A DNA stretch of 45,000 nucleotides, from the NCBI GenBank assembly GCA_027972325.1, contig JAPMOS010000194.1, forward strand, positions 1 through 45,000, read 5' to 3'. The DNA is from Paratrimastix pyriformis (taxonomy: Eukaryota > Preaxostyla > Paratrimastigidae). Position 1 is the stretch's first letter, and the number at the start of each line of letters is the position of its first letter. Shown in pieces: positions 20,676 to 29,999 of the stretch. The translations under genes were made by a program, and so were the position numbers. Below the pieces are notes generated by a model. It did no database searches. It had not been told where the DNA came from and saw nothing but the letters and a program-made list of their open reading frames with translations.

Positions 20676-21971
20676 TCAGGGGTAGGCGCACAGACGGCAT
20701 GGCGGGAAAGAGAGAGACTGGAATGTCGCCAGGAAACAGAATCGTTCAAACACTTGACAGCAAACAGAAGGAACATCAAAAGAAAGAACGGGGCAAGGGG
20801 GGGGGACAAAAGGATCCAACACTGAGACACGGGACACGAGGAACAATGAAAGGGGGCGAAGGAAGCAAAAGACAAGAACAGTTAGAACGAAAAATATTCC
20901 CGAACCCAGCCTGGGGGGCGGAACCCATCCACCATGACCTACCACCTCGGTAGGACAGGCGCACGGGCCCCTGAATCCACCACCCCACACACGTTGCTCC
21001 CTTCCCAAAGGCCCACGGTTGGCAACAGGCGAGAGGTCGGAGAGGCTAATCTTCGGAGGCACGGCAGAAGCGGCATGGTCGGGCGTCGAGGTAGCACGAG
21101 CGGGCGCAGCAGGCACAGCAGACAAAGGGGACACACCAGCAGCAACAGAGGCAGCAACAGGGGCAACAACAGGGGCAGCAACAGGGGCAGCAACAACAGG
21201 GGCAGCAACAGGTGCAGGTGCAGGTGCAGGTGCAGGTGCAGGTGCAGGTGCAGGTGCAGGTGCAGGTGCAGGTGCAGGTGCAGGTGCAGGCGCAAAAGCC
21301 GGAGCATGAGATGAAGTCGGAGCCGGAACAGGTGCCGGCTTGGCGAATGGGTTCGCCACGGTGAGAGGTGCTCTTGGGGCAGCGGAAGAGGCAAATGGAT
21401 TGCTCGAAGAAGGGGAACGGGCTCTCTCCTTCTTCCCCGCTGGACGATCGCCATCGATGATCGGGTGGCGAGTTCCACCTCCACCTCCAAGTTGCTTTGG
21501 ACCACGGTATGTAGTCTCCCCAACAGATAGGAGGACTCGTTCTGGCGGTGTGCGGTGTTTGTCCACAGACGAGCCGCGCGATGATTCTTGTGGCACGTGG
21601 CAGTCGAAAGTTCGCACATTCGATTGCTGGAACAATAAAGCCCCAAGAAGTTGGAAAATAAACTGGCTGATCGCTTCAGGCTGCTTCTTCGGATTGTCCT
21701 CCAGCAGCATGTGCACCGTGCGTTCGATGATCTCATAGCGTGGAGCACGGTGCTCATTGACGACCAATGAACTGAAGAGCTTCATAAGCTCCAAACGCAT
21801 CCAAGGAGAGAGCTTGTCCAATGGAGCTGAAGAGGGGGACCACAGATGCCGACCCAACTCATCTTGAAGATACTCTACCATAGGGTCGTCACGACTTTGG
21901 ATCTCGGCGTGATCCATAATAAAGTTGGAATCGTCCTTACTGAGCTCGTCATGCTCAGTGGCGATCTCCAT
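20676..21971 (-). CDS. X2 gag-like Pro/Ala-rich protein, 431 codons
   Basis: Residues about 1-120 form a predicted helical region (MEIATEHDELSKDDSNFIMD ... QFIFQLLGALLFQQSN), the part best kept in all four X copies. Then a linker with QLGGGGGTRHP, basic KKERARSPSSS, and two NPF motifs (SSNPFASS; VANPFAKPAP). A long (Ala-Pro)n tract encoded by GGTGCA hexamers follows, then a Val/Ala tract and PPKISLSDLSPVANRG. Beyond this, X1 and X3 end in EYFSF-stop; X2 is shifted by one base and runs on as a hydrophobic tail of about 70 residues, probably translated 3' region and not a true membrane segment. No zinc knuckle or RRM is seen. NPF motifs bind EH domains in other proteins; a role here is unproven. 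It could be an ORF1/gag analogue. Confidence 0.65.
   Translation of the reverse strand: MEIATEHDELSKDDSNFIMDHAEIQSRDDPMVEYLQDELGRHLWSPSSAPLDKLSPWMRLELMKLFSSLVVNEHRAPRYEIIERTVHMLLEDNPKKQPEAISQFIFQLLGALLFQQSNVRTFDCHVPQESSRGSSVDKHRTPPERVLLSVGETTYRGPKQLGGGGGTRHPIIDGDRPAGKKERARSPSSSNPFASSAAPRAPLTVANPFAKPAPVPAPTSSHAPAFAPAPAPAPAPAPAPAPAPAPAPAPAPAPVAAPVVAAPVAAPVVAPVAASVAAGVSPLSAVPAAPARATSTPDHAASAVPPKISLSDLSPVANRGPLGREQRVWGGGFRGPCACPTEVVGHGGWVPPPRLGSGIFFVLTVLVFCFLRPLSLFLVSRVSVLDPFVPPPCPVLSFDVPSVCCQVFERFCFLATFQSLSFPPCRLCAYP
21206..21293. repeat. GGTGCA hexanucleotide repeat
   Basis: About 14 units on the plus strand, coding (Ala-Pro)n on the minus strand in X2. Copy number differs from X3, so it is an expandable coding repeat. 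Confidence 0.95.
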
Positions 21972-22044
21972 GGCCAGAAACGGGCAGAACGCGGAGCAAA
22001 GGGAACGTGCAACGCCGAGACTTCAACCGGGGGGGTCACTTTGG

Positions 22045-22968
22045 ACACTTCGCACTGACTCTTGCCATGCAATAGTGCGGCCCCCGAGGTGATCACCAGT
22101 CGGGAGCGGGACAGACCCTTGATCTCGACAGGACCGAAGAGGTCCTCGGAGACCTCGTTGAGAGCCGCGGCAGCTCCCTGGTCCGCCTCGGATTCGTCCT
22201 CATTCTCCTCATCACCAGCACCAGACTTGGGCTTGAGGCCCTTGACGGCCAGCAGCTCTTGGCGGCCGGCGGCCCCTTGGCGGAGGGCATGGGCCAGGAG
22301 GGCCGCAGCGTCGAGGTGGGGCTCCATGGCGGCTCTCCGGGCCTCGGAGAGCTGCTCCGTCAGCATGACCAACCCGAGCTGGACGGCCTTGAGGGCGGCC
22401 TTCAGCTGGTCGGCGTTCAGCTGCGTGTCCTCGGACTCGGAGCCGAAGATCCCCACGTAGCCATAGGCCAAGGCCCTGGTGGTGAGCTGGACCGTGTCCA
22501 ACATGGACACCAGGCGGCCGTCAGCTGCCATAAGGTCTGTGGGGGCCCCGCGTGCGTGCATGGCACTCTTGGGTGGGGCGTTGAGCACCTTGGGCTTCCC
22601 AAGAAGCTTAAGAGGAGGAAGCGCTTGAGGATGGCCTTCACATAGGCCTTCTCCGGGTCTCGGAGTGCGTGGTGTTGCTGGGCCAGGAAACTCTCAGGGA
22701 CGAGGTCCCTGAGGAACGCGCGCTGCAGCTCAGCGTCAACACCCGAGCCCAGGCAGGCCAGCGGGTCGGCCTCTTGACGGCGCGCCTCTTCAAAGGACAA
22801 GACTTCCGGATGGGCCGGGTCAAGCGGGTGCTCGAAGGCATCCGGCGAGGACCAGAAGGCGGCCGCCAAGGTCGGCGTGGGAAGGAACTGGTCCTTGGAA
22901 GGAGCCGACTCTGCCGCCGCTGGTGGTGCTTGTTGTTGTTGTTCTTGTTGTTGATCTTGTTGTTGCAT
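22045..22968 (-). pseudogene. D2 gag remnant
   Basis: Counterpart of the D1 gag: Gln-rich start (MQQQDQQQEQQQQ), Ala/Leu-rich helical middle, acidic end (DEENEDESEAD). X2 is inserted just past its recognisable end. Broken copy. Confidence 0.7.
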
Positions 22969-23052
22969 AGTAACGAGTAATGCTTGGTTGTCTTGAAACC
23001 AATAAAAAGTGGTAACGCAAAATGTTTGCTTTTCTCAGTCGGGTTCGACGAA

Positions 23053-23151
23053 GAAACGACGGGGTGATGTGGACTATTTTCAGTTTTATTTTTATTATTA
23101 TTATTCTTTGAAAGTCGGGTGAATACGAAGACTAGTCATGAGCACAGCCCC
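23053..23151 (-). repeat. D2 inverted terminal repeat (right in window)
   Basis: Matches 16063-16161 inverted. The outer 45 bp to 23196 are the same as the D1 left outer end. Confidence 0.9.
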
Positions 23152-23196
23152 CCCTTACCGATGAGTAGCTCTCATTCTTCCTACTTTGGACGGAAG

Positions 23197-23758
23197 AAAC
23201 ATGGCGCCCTCTGCGGTGAAAATGGCTCGGAGGAAGGTGGCTATCTGCCCCTCCCGGACGGATGTGGAGGCACTGTTGCGGGACAAGAAAAAGGAGGAGT
23301 ATGATGTTTTGGTTGGGAAAATGGAAAGATACCGCGGGAAGGTTGCGCAAATGTTGCGAGAGGCAGCTGTGAAGGGGGAGGAGCCATCATTCGAACAGAT
23401 GAGTGAGTTTCTTCGGGTGACAGCGGGCTGCGTTTTCGGCTATAGGGATATGATGAATACGGATCGAGATTTTGAGCCTTTCAGGATAAAGAAATTGAGG
23501 AGGAGAGCGCTGGCGGAGGAGGACTTGAGTAAGAGGAAGGAGATGTTGAAACAGTTGGCGAAGATGAGGTCGGTGCATTATGGTAAGAGAGATAGGGCAT
23601 TGGAGGGAAAGCGCAAGCGTATTTATAAGGGTATCATGACGGATGGCGCGTCGCCAATTACAACCTACGTGACTCGAAATGCGGAGGGGAAGATGGACAG
23701 GGTGGTGTCGGACCCGGCGGAGGTTAAGAGGGGATGGTGGGGTTTTCATGGCGGGGCT
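23197..23758 (+). pseudogene. LINE linker between endonuclease and RT
   Basis: Open frame of about 185 codons (ATG at 23201, MAPSAVKMARRKVAIC...), rich in Lys, Arg and Glu and mostly helical in composition. It is the usual charged linker between the APE endonuclease and the RT of LINEs, where the RNA-binding segment just upstream of the RT lies (compare EVKRGWWGFHGG with the pattern before an RT). It begins exactly where D2 ends and stops at the 9-bp target repeat of X3. It shows no internal stop, unlike the endonuclease part. Confidence 0.65.
23750..23758. repeat. 9-bp target-site duplication of X3 (partner at 25273-25281)
   Basis: GGCGGGGCT at both ends, with LINE sequence on either side. 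Confidence 0.88.
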
Positions 23759-23847
23759 GTTGTTGTTGTTGTTGTTGTGATACTATTTCGACTGCCAGTA
23801 ACTGCGCGCAAAACACAGAAAACTGAAACAGAGGAAAATCCGTTAAT

Positions 23848-23861
23848 CCGGTCGAAACCGG
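23848..23861 (-). other. X3 3' TTCG-loop hairpin
   Basis: On the minus strand CCGGT-TTCG-ACCGG, same as X2. Confidence 0.75.
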
Positions 23862-24090
23862 CGTGTAACATGCCGACCTAAACCCCTTCAGGGGTAGGCG
23901 TACAGACGGCATGGCGGGAAGGAGAGAGACTGGAATATCGCCGGGAAACAGAATCGTTCAAACACTTGAGCAATGAAAAGGAACATCAAAAGAAAGAACG
24001 GGGCCAGTAGGGGGACAAAGGGATCCAACACTGAGACACGGGACAAGAAGAACAAAAAAAAGGGGGGGGCGAAGGATGCAAAAGAGACAG

Positions 24091-25209
24091 TTAGAACGAA
24101 AAATATTCCCGAACCCAGCCTGTGGGGGCGGCGGAACCCATCCACCATGACCTACCACCTCGGTAGGACAGGCGTACTGGGCCCCTGATCCACCATCCCC
24201 ATTCTCGTAACTCCCTTCCCAAATGCCCACGGTTGGCAACAGGCGAGAGGTCGGAGTGGCTGATCTTCGGAGGCACGGCAGAAGCGGCATGGTCAGGCGT
24301 CGAGGTAGCACGAGCGGGCGCAGCAGGCACAGCAGACAATGGAGACACACCAGCAGCAACAGAGACAACAACCGGGGCAACAGCGGCAGCAACAGGAACC
24401 AGAACAGGGGCAGGGGCATGGGTAGGGGCAGGGGCAGGGGCAGGGGCAGGGGCAGGGGCAGGGGCAGGTGCAGGTGCAGGTGCAGGTGCAGGTGCAGGTG
24501 CAGGTGCAGGTGCAGGTGCAGGTGCTGTTGCTGTTGCCGGAGCATGAGCCGCAGTCGGAGCCGGAACAGGTGCCGGCTTGGCAAATGGATTCGCCAAGGT
24601 GAGAGGTGCTCTTGGGACAGCGGAAGAGGCAAACGGATTGCTGGAAGAAGGGGAACGGGCTCTCTCCTTCTTCCCCGCTGGACGATCGCCATCGATGATC
24701 GGGTGGCGAGTTCCACCTCCACCTCCAAGTTGCTTTGGACCACGGTACGTAGTCTCCCCAACAGATAGGAGGACTCGTTCTGGCAGTGTGCGGTGTTTGT
24801 CCACAGACGAGCCGCGCGATGATTCTTGTGGCACGTGGCAGTCGAAAGTTCGCACATTCGATTGCTGGAACAATAAAGCCCCAAGAAGTTGGAAAATAAA
24901 CTGGCTGATCGCTTCAGGCTGCTTCTTCGGATTGTCCTCCAGCAGCATGTGCACCGTGCGTTCGATGATCTCATAGCGTGGGGCCCGGTGCTCATTGACG
25001 ACCAATGAACTGAAGAGCTTCATAAGCTCCAAACGCATCCAAGGAGAGAGCTTGTCCAATGGAGCTGAAGAGGGGGACCACAGATGCCGACCCAACTCAT
25101 CTTGAAGAGACTCTACCATAGGGTCGTCACGACTAAGGATCTCGGCGTGATCCATAATAAAGTTGGAATCGGCCTTACTGAGCTCGTCATGCTCAGTTGC
25201 GATCTCCAT
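24091..25209 (-). CDS. X3 gag-like Pro/Ala-rich protein, 372 codons
   Basis: Same layout as X2: helical N-terminal 120 residues, QLGGGGGTRHP, basic segment, two NPF motifs (SSNPFASSAV; LANPFAKPAP), (Ala-Pro)n tract, then PPKISHSDLSPVANRG and an end at EYFSF followed by TAA. X1 has the same EYFSF-stop, so about 370 residues is taken as the intact length of the family. Its ATG at 25207-25209 is 63 bp from the element's 5' end, fitting a short leader. X3 appears to be the best preserved copy. Function unknown; gag/ORF1-like by inference from position, composition and lack of any enzyme motif. Confidence 0.68.
   Translation of the reverse strand: MEIATEHDELSKADSNFIMDHAEILSRDDPMVESLQDELGRHLWSPSSAPLDKLSPWMRLELMKLFSSLVVNEHRAPRYEIIERTVHMLLEDNPKKQPEAISQFIFQLLGALLFQQSNVRTFDCHVPQESSRGSSVDKHRTLPERVLLSVGETTYRGPKQLGGGGGTRHPIIDGDRPAGKKERARSPSSSNPFASSAVPRAPLTLANPFAKPAPVPAPTAAHAPATATAPAPAPAPAPAPAPAPAPAPAPAPAPAPAPAPAPTHAPAPVLVPVAAAVAPVVVSVAAGVSPLSAVPAAPARATSTPDHAASAVPPKISHSDLSPVANRGHLGRELREWGWWIRGPVRLSYRGGRSWWMGSAAPTGWVREYFSF
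24410..24530. repeat. GGGGCA/GGTGCA hexanucleotide repeat in X3
   Basis: A block of GGGGCA units followed by GGTGCA units, both coding Ala-Pro on the minus strand. Composition and copy number differ from X2. Confidence 0.95.
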
Positions 25210-25281
25210 GGCCAGAAACGGGCGGAACGCGGAGCAAAGGGAACGTGTAACGCCGAGACTTCAACCGGGGGGGGCGGGGCT

Positions 25282-25478
25282 TGCAAAAAGGAAGCTGCAA
25301 GACTGAAGGAGGTAACGGGAGGCGTGGGTAATTATGGCCCCTCTGACGACGCATGATATCCAGACATTACTGGGGGCTTTGCCGGACGGGAAAGCGGCTG
25401 GCCCGGATGGAGTGACGGCGGAGATGGTCCATGCGTGTCAGGACGAAATTAAGGAGTGGTTGGGGAGGCGATACAATG
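25282..25478 (+). pseudogene. LINE reverse transcriptase, first motif only
   Basis: After X3 the LINE resumes. One frame encodes LLGALPDGKAAGPDGVTAEM followed by VHACQDEIKEWL. The GKAAGPDG block is the hallmark N-terminal motif of LINE reverse transcriptases (consensus GKApGpDgi). It lies in a different frame from the end of the linker piece, so one more frameshift is present near 25282-25340. The RT is cut off at about 25476, where sequence matching F1 (inverted) begins. The palm motifs are not in this window. Confidence 0.8.
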
Positions 25479-27250
25479 AGCCCAGGTGCTGACTTGCAGA
25501 GGCTCCTCTCCACAGTATCTGAGTGGTCTGTCACCAAGACCACGCGTCCCAGTCCGAGCAAGCAAGTCCCGCGCGCCTTGAGCAACCCATCACGCAGTTC
25601 AAACCCGGATGGGAACCCGGCGGGTTGTGCCAGAGCGATCGGAAGAGAAGCCTTCCGAGTCTGTGAGGGTGGTCAACGTGTTCTCCTCAGACTCGAGTGC
25701 GCGTTGTCCCGCGAAAGTGACCAATATATCCGGGCCAAGGGAATGCGCCACCCGAAAGATCATCCAGAGTTTCATTCTCCTTCAGAGGCGTAATGCCCGA
25801 GAGGCGCAATGACCGAGAGATGCAATGCAGAGCCAGGTGCAGTGCCAGAGAGGCGCAATGCCCGAGGTGCGGAACTTCCCCACCCCCTGGTCAGTCACAC
25901 GCCGAAGGGTGGTGCGCGCTGCCCGTGGCGCGTCATGTCCGCGGTGCGTCATGTCCGCGGTGCGTCATGCCCGCGGTGCGTCATGCACGCGGTGCGTCAT
26001 GCCCGCGGTGCGTCATGTCCGCGGTGCGTCATGTCCGCGGTGCGTCATGTCCGCGGTGCGTCATGTCCGCGGTGCGTCATGCCCGCGGTGCGTCATGCCC
26101 GCGGTGCGCCATGTCCGCGCTGCGCCATGCCCGACGGACCCCTGGCAAATCCGTGTGGGTCCGGGGCGCGCGTTTCGGGCTGAACACAGTGACCGAAGGC
26201 AAAAACTGAGTGGTGAGTGGCGATGCCCCGCCTCTTGTGCAGACCACGTCCGAGTTCCACCGTGGTTCAAAAATGTACCCCTTGCGAGAATTTCCAGTTG
26301 AATGACCTGAAGGCGAACCGACGGTACTTTGTCGTCCGCTCATGGCCGATGAGTGCCCAAGGTGCGCCCGAACGGGTGCGGGAGAGAACTTCGAGCTGTC
26401 GGAGAATGAGCATTCCGAGATTATGAGTGAAGTGCGGACTGACCAAACTTCTTCAAGTGGCCCGGCCGTTTATTGAGGGCCCTCGAACCCGACTCGCAGG
26501 AGTTTTCTTTCAGTCATCTTCAAGCCGAGAGCATTCCAGAATGAGCGAGACCCAAGACCCAGACTTTGCAAAATAGTCCGCCGAAAAAGAGGGGACCCGC
26601 ATGTTTTCCAAGAAAAAAGGGGGGAGTTGGGCGAAAGAAGCGGAACTAAAGAAGAATGAGCATTTCGAGCGTCCGAGAATGAGTGCAGTGCTTGGCAAAC
26701 CCGCTTTGAAAGACCGCACTAAAATAACAGTGTCCAGCTCACACAAGACGAAGCGTTTGGTTGAAAGGGTGAAGGACTGCCAGAGAATGAGACTCAAAAT
26801 GAGGTCCAAATGAGGGGCGAACGCAAATCCAAACAGACTTGCGCTACGCCAGAACGTGTCGTCTTTGTGTTAAACCAATCAAAGACCTCAAAGAGACGCC
26901 TCATCGGAGCCATCGCAATGAGTATTTCTCGCATGCAGCGCTGGAGTGAAGCGCCCGTGAAAACGAGCAGCCGTTCGAAGAAATCGAATACAAAACTGCA
27001 GCCACAGTACTGCATTTCACCAGACGTGTCCTCGGGTGTGAAATGAAGACCCAAGTTCAAACCAGCACGTTCAAAGCTGCAAGCAGTCTGTATAAAAAAC
27101 GGTAATGTTTGTTCTTTCTTCGTGCTGGTTTTTGTTTGTTTTCGTTCATTTGAGAACAAGGAACAGAGTTTTTCACGTCTGTCTCTTCTGGAAGAGCAAA
27201 TACCAGGGATCAACACAGACCCGAGAGGGGTGGTGGGAGGCCAGGGCCTC
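25476..27250 (-). mobile_element. F2: partial F element
   Basis: Inverted copy of F1 about 4345-6086, including the 16-bp repeat array. It starts abruptly in the LINE RT without an F terminus and is interrupted at 27251 by the intact right terminus of F3. No gene seen. Confidence 0.8.
25918..26135. repeat. 16-bp tandem repeat array in F2
   Basis: Units TCCGCGGTGCGTCATG or CCCGCGGTGCGTCATG, reverse complement of the F1 array, about 13 units. It makes false periodic ORFs. Confidence 0.95.
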
Positions 27251-28900
27251 TGGTGGGATAGCCGAGTAATCTCTTCCCCAAACAAACCCAAACCAAGAAA
27301 GAGTGAACACTTGCACAGCAAGCACGCAAAACGGCACTGACATCCAAAAATTTATCAAAAAGAATTTGACATGTCATGTCAGTGCCGGCAGTCGACTTGT
27401 CCTTTAAGCATAAGCCCATTCGGACGACGACACGCCAGCCACCGACGCAGAGAAAGGTGGGAAGGGAGTCAGTACCGCGCAACGCAGTAAAAACAATCCA
27501 GTTGGGAGTCACAGCTCCCGAAGGTTTCAATGAAAACGAAGAAGAGAGATTCATGATCAACCATGCGAACCCCAAACATCTCCTCAAGCGGGTCGCGACC
27601 GCCCGGGGGGTGCACGTCTAGTCAGGGAAAGAGGAGGCTGGAGAAAACCCCGACGCACCGCTGTAACCGGTCAGCAAAAACAGGTGGGAGAAGAACCCAA
27701 ACAAAAGGAGGGGCGAAACCTTCAAAGGCCCCGAGGGCACCGAGTCTTCCCGTACTCGGCACCCTCCATAGGGAATCCTTCCCTCAACGGGTCGGACCCC
27801 CCGCAAATAAAAACAACGAAGAAGATCGGACAAAACAGCGAGAGGACTCGTTGTCCGACATGCCGCGGGCCAAAGGCACGCGTCGAGAGAAACGCAGAGC
27901 ACGACGGAGCCGCGACAGGCACCGTGCCTCGCAGATCCCAGGAGGGTTCTCGCCCCCGTGCTCGCGGCTTCTTCGTCACCAGTCGCCGACCGGCGCCGGT
28001 GAAGCGGTGGAGGCACCCTTGCCGTGCAGGCGTCGAGTTCTGTATAAAGAACCCAAGCCCCCACCAAAAACGCAAACCCCGAAGGGAGAGAGAGCACGAA
28101 AGGTGACGTATCGATCGCCACTTCAGGGTGCTCAACAAATATCCCTCCCGCGAGAGGGAGGTGTGCGGTGGGGTGAGCGCGGTGGTTCACGGGCACAACG
28201 CCCACAATGAAATCACCTGAGCTGTTGTCAAAACAGAACAGACGACGGTGAATAACAAACCCCGACCCCCCCGCATTCTGAATGTGGAGGATGCATGGTG
28301 CCCACCACGACCATGGTAAAGCCACACAGTTGTGCCACAACAAAACGAAAACGGGGGTGAAAGATAACACCCCGCAGCAGTTCCTCGAGCTGTTGCCAAT
28401 TCAGAACAGAAAAGGAGGAAGACAACACCCCACACCGCTATGAAGGTGCATGATGGATGTCTTAAGAGTACAACGAGCAGGATGACCATAGGCTGTTGTT
28501 CAAGCAAAGTAGCTGGGGGTGAATGACCACAACTCCCCCACCATGAATGCCCAATCACATCAGACGAGGGTGAATGAGGGTGCATGAAGGGTGGTGTCTC
28601 AAGGTCAAAAGGCCCCGACGAGACCCCACACATTGTTGTCAAAGGGAACCAAACAAGGTTGAACAACAGCCACACTCGCCTCCCCCACGAGGCAGCCCTC
28701 CTGACTTGTCAATCAGATTGTGGGGTTGAACAGGCAGCAGTACAGCCAAGGGAGCACGTACGAAGATAGCGCTGCGAAGATAAAATGCCCACCATCAATC
28801 ACGACCATGGGTACACGTTGAGTCGAAGCTTCGCGGGGGAAAGCAGCAACAAACAAACCCAGTGCCACTCGTCAGGCAGGGAGGTGGGTGGGAGACTTGT

Positions 28901-29029
28901 CTTGGTTTGGGTTTGTTTGGGGAAGAGATTACTCGGCTATCCCACCATTCTCCTTCACGAGTTCGGAGAACGAGGGACAGCCTTCGTGGGATAGCCCCAA
29001 ACAAACCCAAACCAAGAAAGAGTGAACAC
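28901..29029 (+). repeat. F3 internal complementary region
   Basis: Same joined-ends structure as F1 8967-9094, inverted. Confidence 0.88.
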
Positions 29030-29319
29030 CATACCAAAGGAATAGCTTTCCCCCCTTCCGCACTCTACGTGACCCGGCTAACGGGATGCTCCGCCCAACA
29101 CTCTTGGCCGATGAGCCGGCTCTACGGATATCCATCCTGATGTTGGGAGTGCGCGTGCCGGAGGGCCAGAACGAGCATCAAACAGCTGAGAGGTGGTACA
29201 CACTCCACAGTGTCCCCCGCGTGTGTCCGGGGTCGCCCCCAAAGGTGCCGAGTGCTGTCACTGCTTCCGACAGACAAGAAGGCATCAGTCGATGCGAGAG
29301 CAGGCATGAAACATCGAGC

Positions 29320-29990
29320 ATCACACTGCCCCCAGCAAAGCCCCACTCTGATGGTGCTGGTGTGGTGATTCTGGCCTGAATGCGCTGGGTGGGTGTGATG
29401 CTGCTGCTGGAGTGAGAATGAACACCAGGAGGCATATGGGCACACAGGCCCGCCCCCAGACGCCTCGCCACGCAGCTGTCCTGGTGTGCCAGGGCGCATT
29501 CAGGGGCATGATGAGCACACAGGCCCGCCCCGACAGAACACCACTCTGGTGGTGCTGGGTGATGGTGTTGGTGTTGCTGCTGCTGGTGTGAGAATGCACA
29601 CCAGAGGGCATGTGGGCACACACAGGCCCGCCCTGAGACGCCTCAAGCAGTCAAGCAGCTGTCAGGACGCATTCAAGGGCATGATGAGCACACAGGCCCG
29701 CCCGAAAAGTCACCACACTGGTGGTGCTGATGATACTGTTGGTGTGAGAGTGTACACCAGGGGACATGTGGGGCACACTCCGGCCCGCCCCAGACGCATC
29801 AAACAGATGTCCTGGTGTGCCAGGACCCATTCAAGGCATGATGAGCACACAGGCCCGCCCTGAGCAACGCCACACTGATGGTGCGTGTGCTGGTGGTGGT
29901 GCTGTGATGATGCTGCCGGTGTGAGAGTGCATCCAAGGGGCATGTTGGGCGCACTCCGGCGCGCCCCCTGATGAACATACCGGGGCATGA
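29320..29990. repeat. F3 minisatellite
   Basis: Repeats of CACACAGGCCCGCCC, GTGTGAGA.TG and CATGATGAGCACACAGGC modules, inverted relative to F1 7880-8690, with a different number and order of modules. Confidence 0.85.
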
Positions 29991-29999
29991 ACAAGGTGC

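Larger units (their letters stand above)
20548..22035 (-). mobile_element. X2: gag-like retroposon inserted in D2
   Basis: 5' end at 22035 (CCCCCCGGTTGAAG), 3' tail (CAA)n-type at 20548 after AAATAGTATCACAACAAC. Flanked by TCACTTTGG (20539-20547, 22036-22044; an adjacent G also matches). D1 preserves the uninterrupted site. Contains one long ORF, a 3' TTCG hairpin and no RT. Length 1,488 bp; very similar to X3. Confidence 0.85.
16043..23196 (-). mobile_element. D2: DIRS-like retrotransposon, same family as D1, interrupted by X2
   Basis: Inserted in the LINE between endonuclease and linker. Termini ATGGATGAGCTAC (left) and TTGGACGGAAG (right); inverted repeats 16063-16161 and 23053-23151; internal complementary region 16915-17003. 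It reads on the minus strand: gag, RT, RNase H, methylase-like domain, tyrosine recombinase, Arg/Gly-rich gag-like segment. X2 is inserted at 20548-22035. Very similar to D1 throughout, so young. Broken, with only a few breaks apart from X2. Confidence 0.9.
23759..25272 (-). mobile_element. X3: gag-like retroposon inserted in the LINE
   Basis: 5' end at 25272 (CCCCCCGGTTGAAG), 3' (CAA)n tail at 23759 (GTTGTTGTTG on the plus strand). Flanked by GGCGGGGCT at 23750-23758 and 25273-25281. 1,514 bp, one ORF, TTCG hairpin, no RT. About as similar to X2 as young sister copies. Confidence 0.87.
1..25478 (+). mobile_element. LINE (non-LTR) copy, split into four pieces by nested insertions
   Basis: Pieces at 1-184, 14226-16042, 23197-23758 and 25282-25478 are all on the plus strand and in the order expected of one LINE: N-terminal leader, cysteine protease domain, APE endonuclease, linker, start of the reverse transcriptase. 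Three primary insertions separate them: X1 and X3 (both bounded by 9-bp direct repeats) and D2 (a DIRS element, no duplication). Removing each insert brings LINE sequence back together at each join. The copy is decayed: at least four reading-frame changes are visible across the protease, endonuclease and RT parts, and the region after the first RT motif is not in the window. The LINE clade cannot be set from the short RT part. Confidence 0.8.

Noticed and set aside
20676-20890. Hydrophobic C-terminal tail of the X2 ORF as a membrane anchor
   Set aside because: X1 and X3 stop earlier at EYFSF. In X2 a one-base shift lets the frame run into the pyrimidine-rich 3' region.
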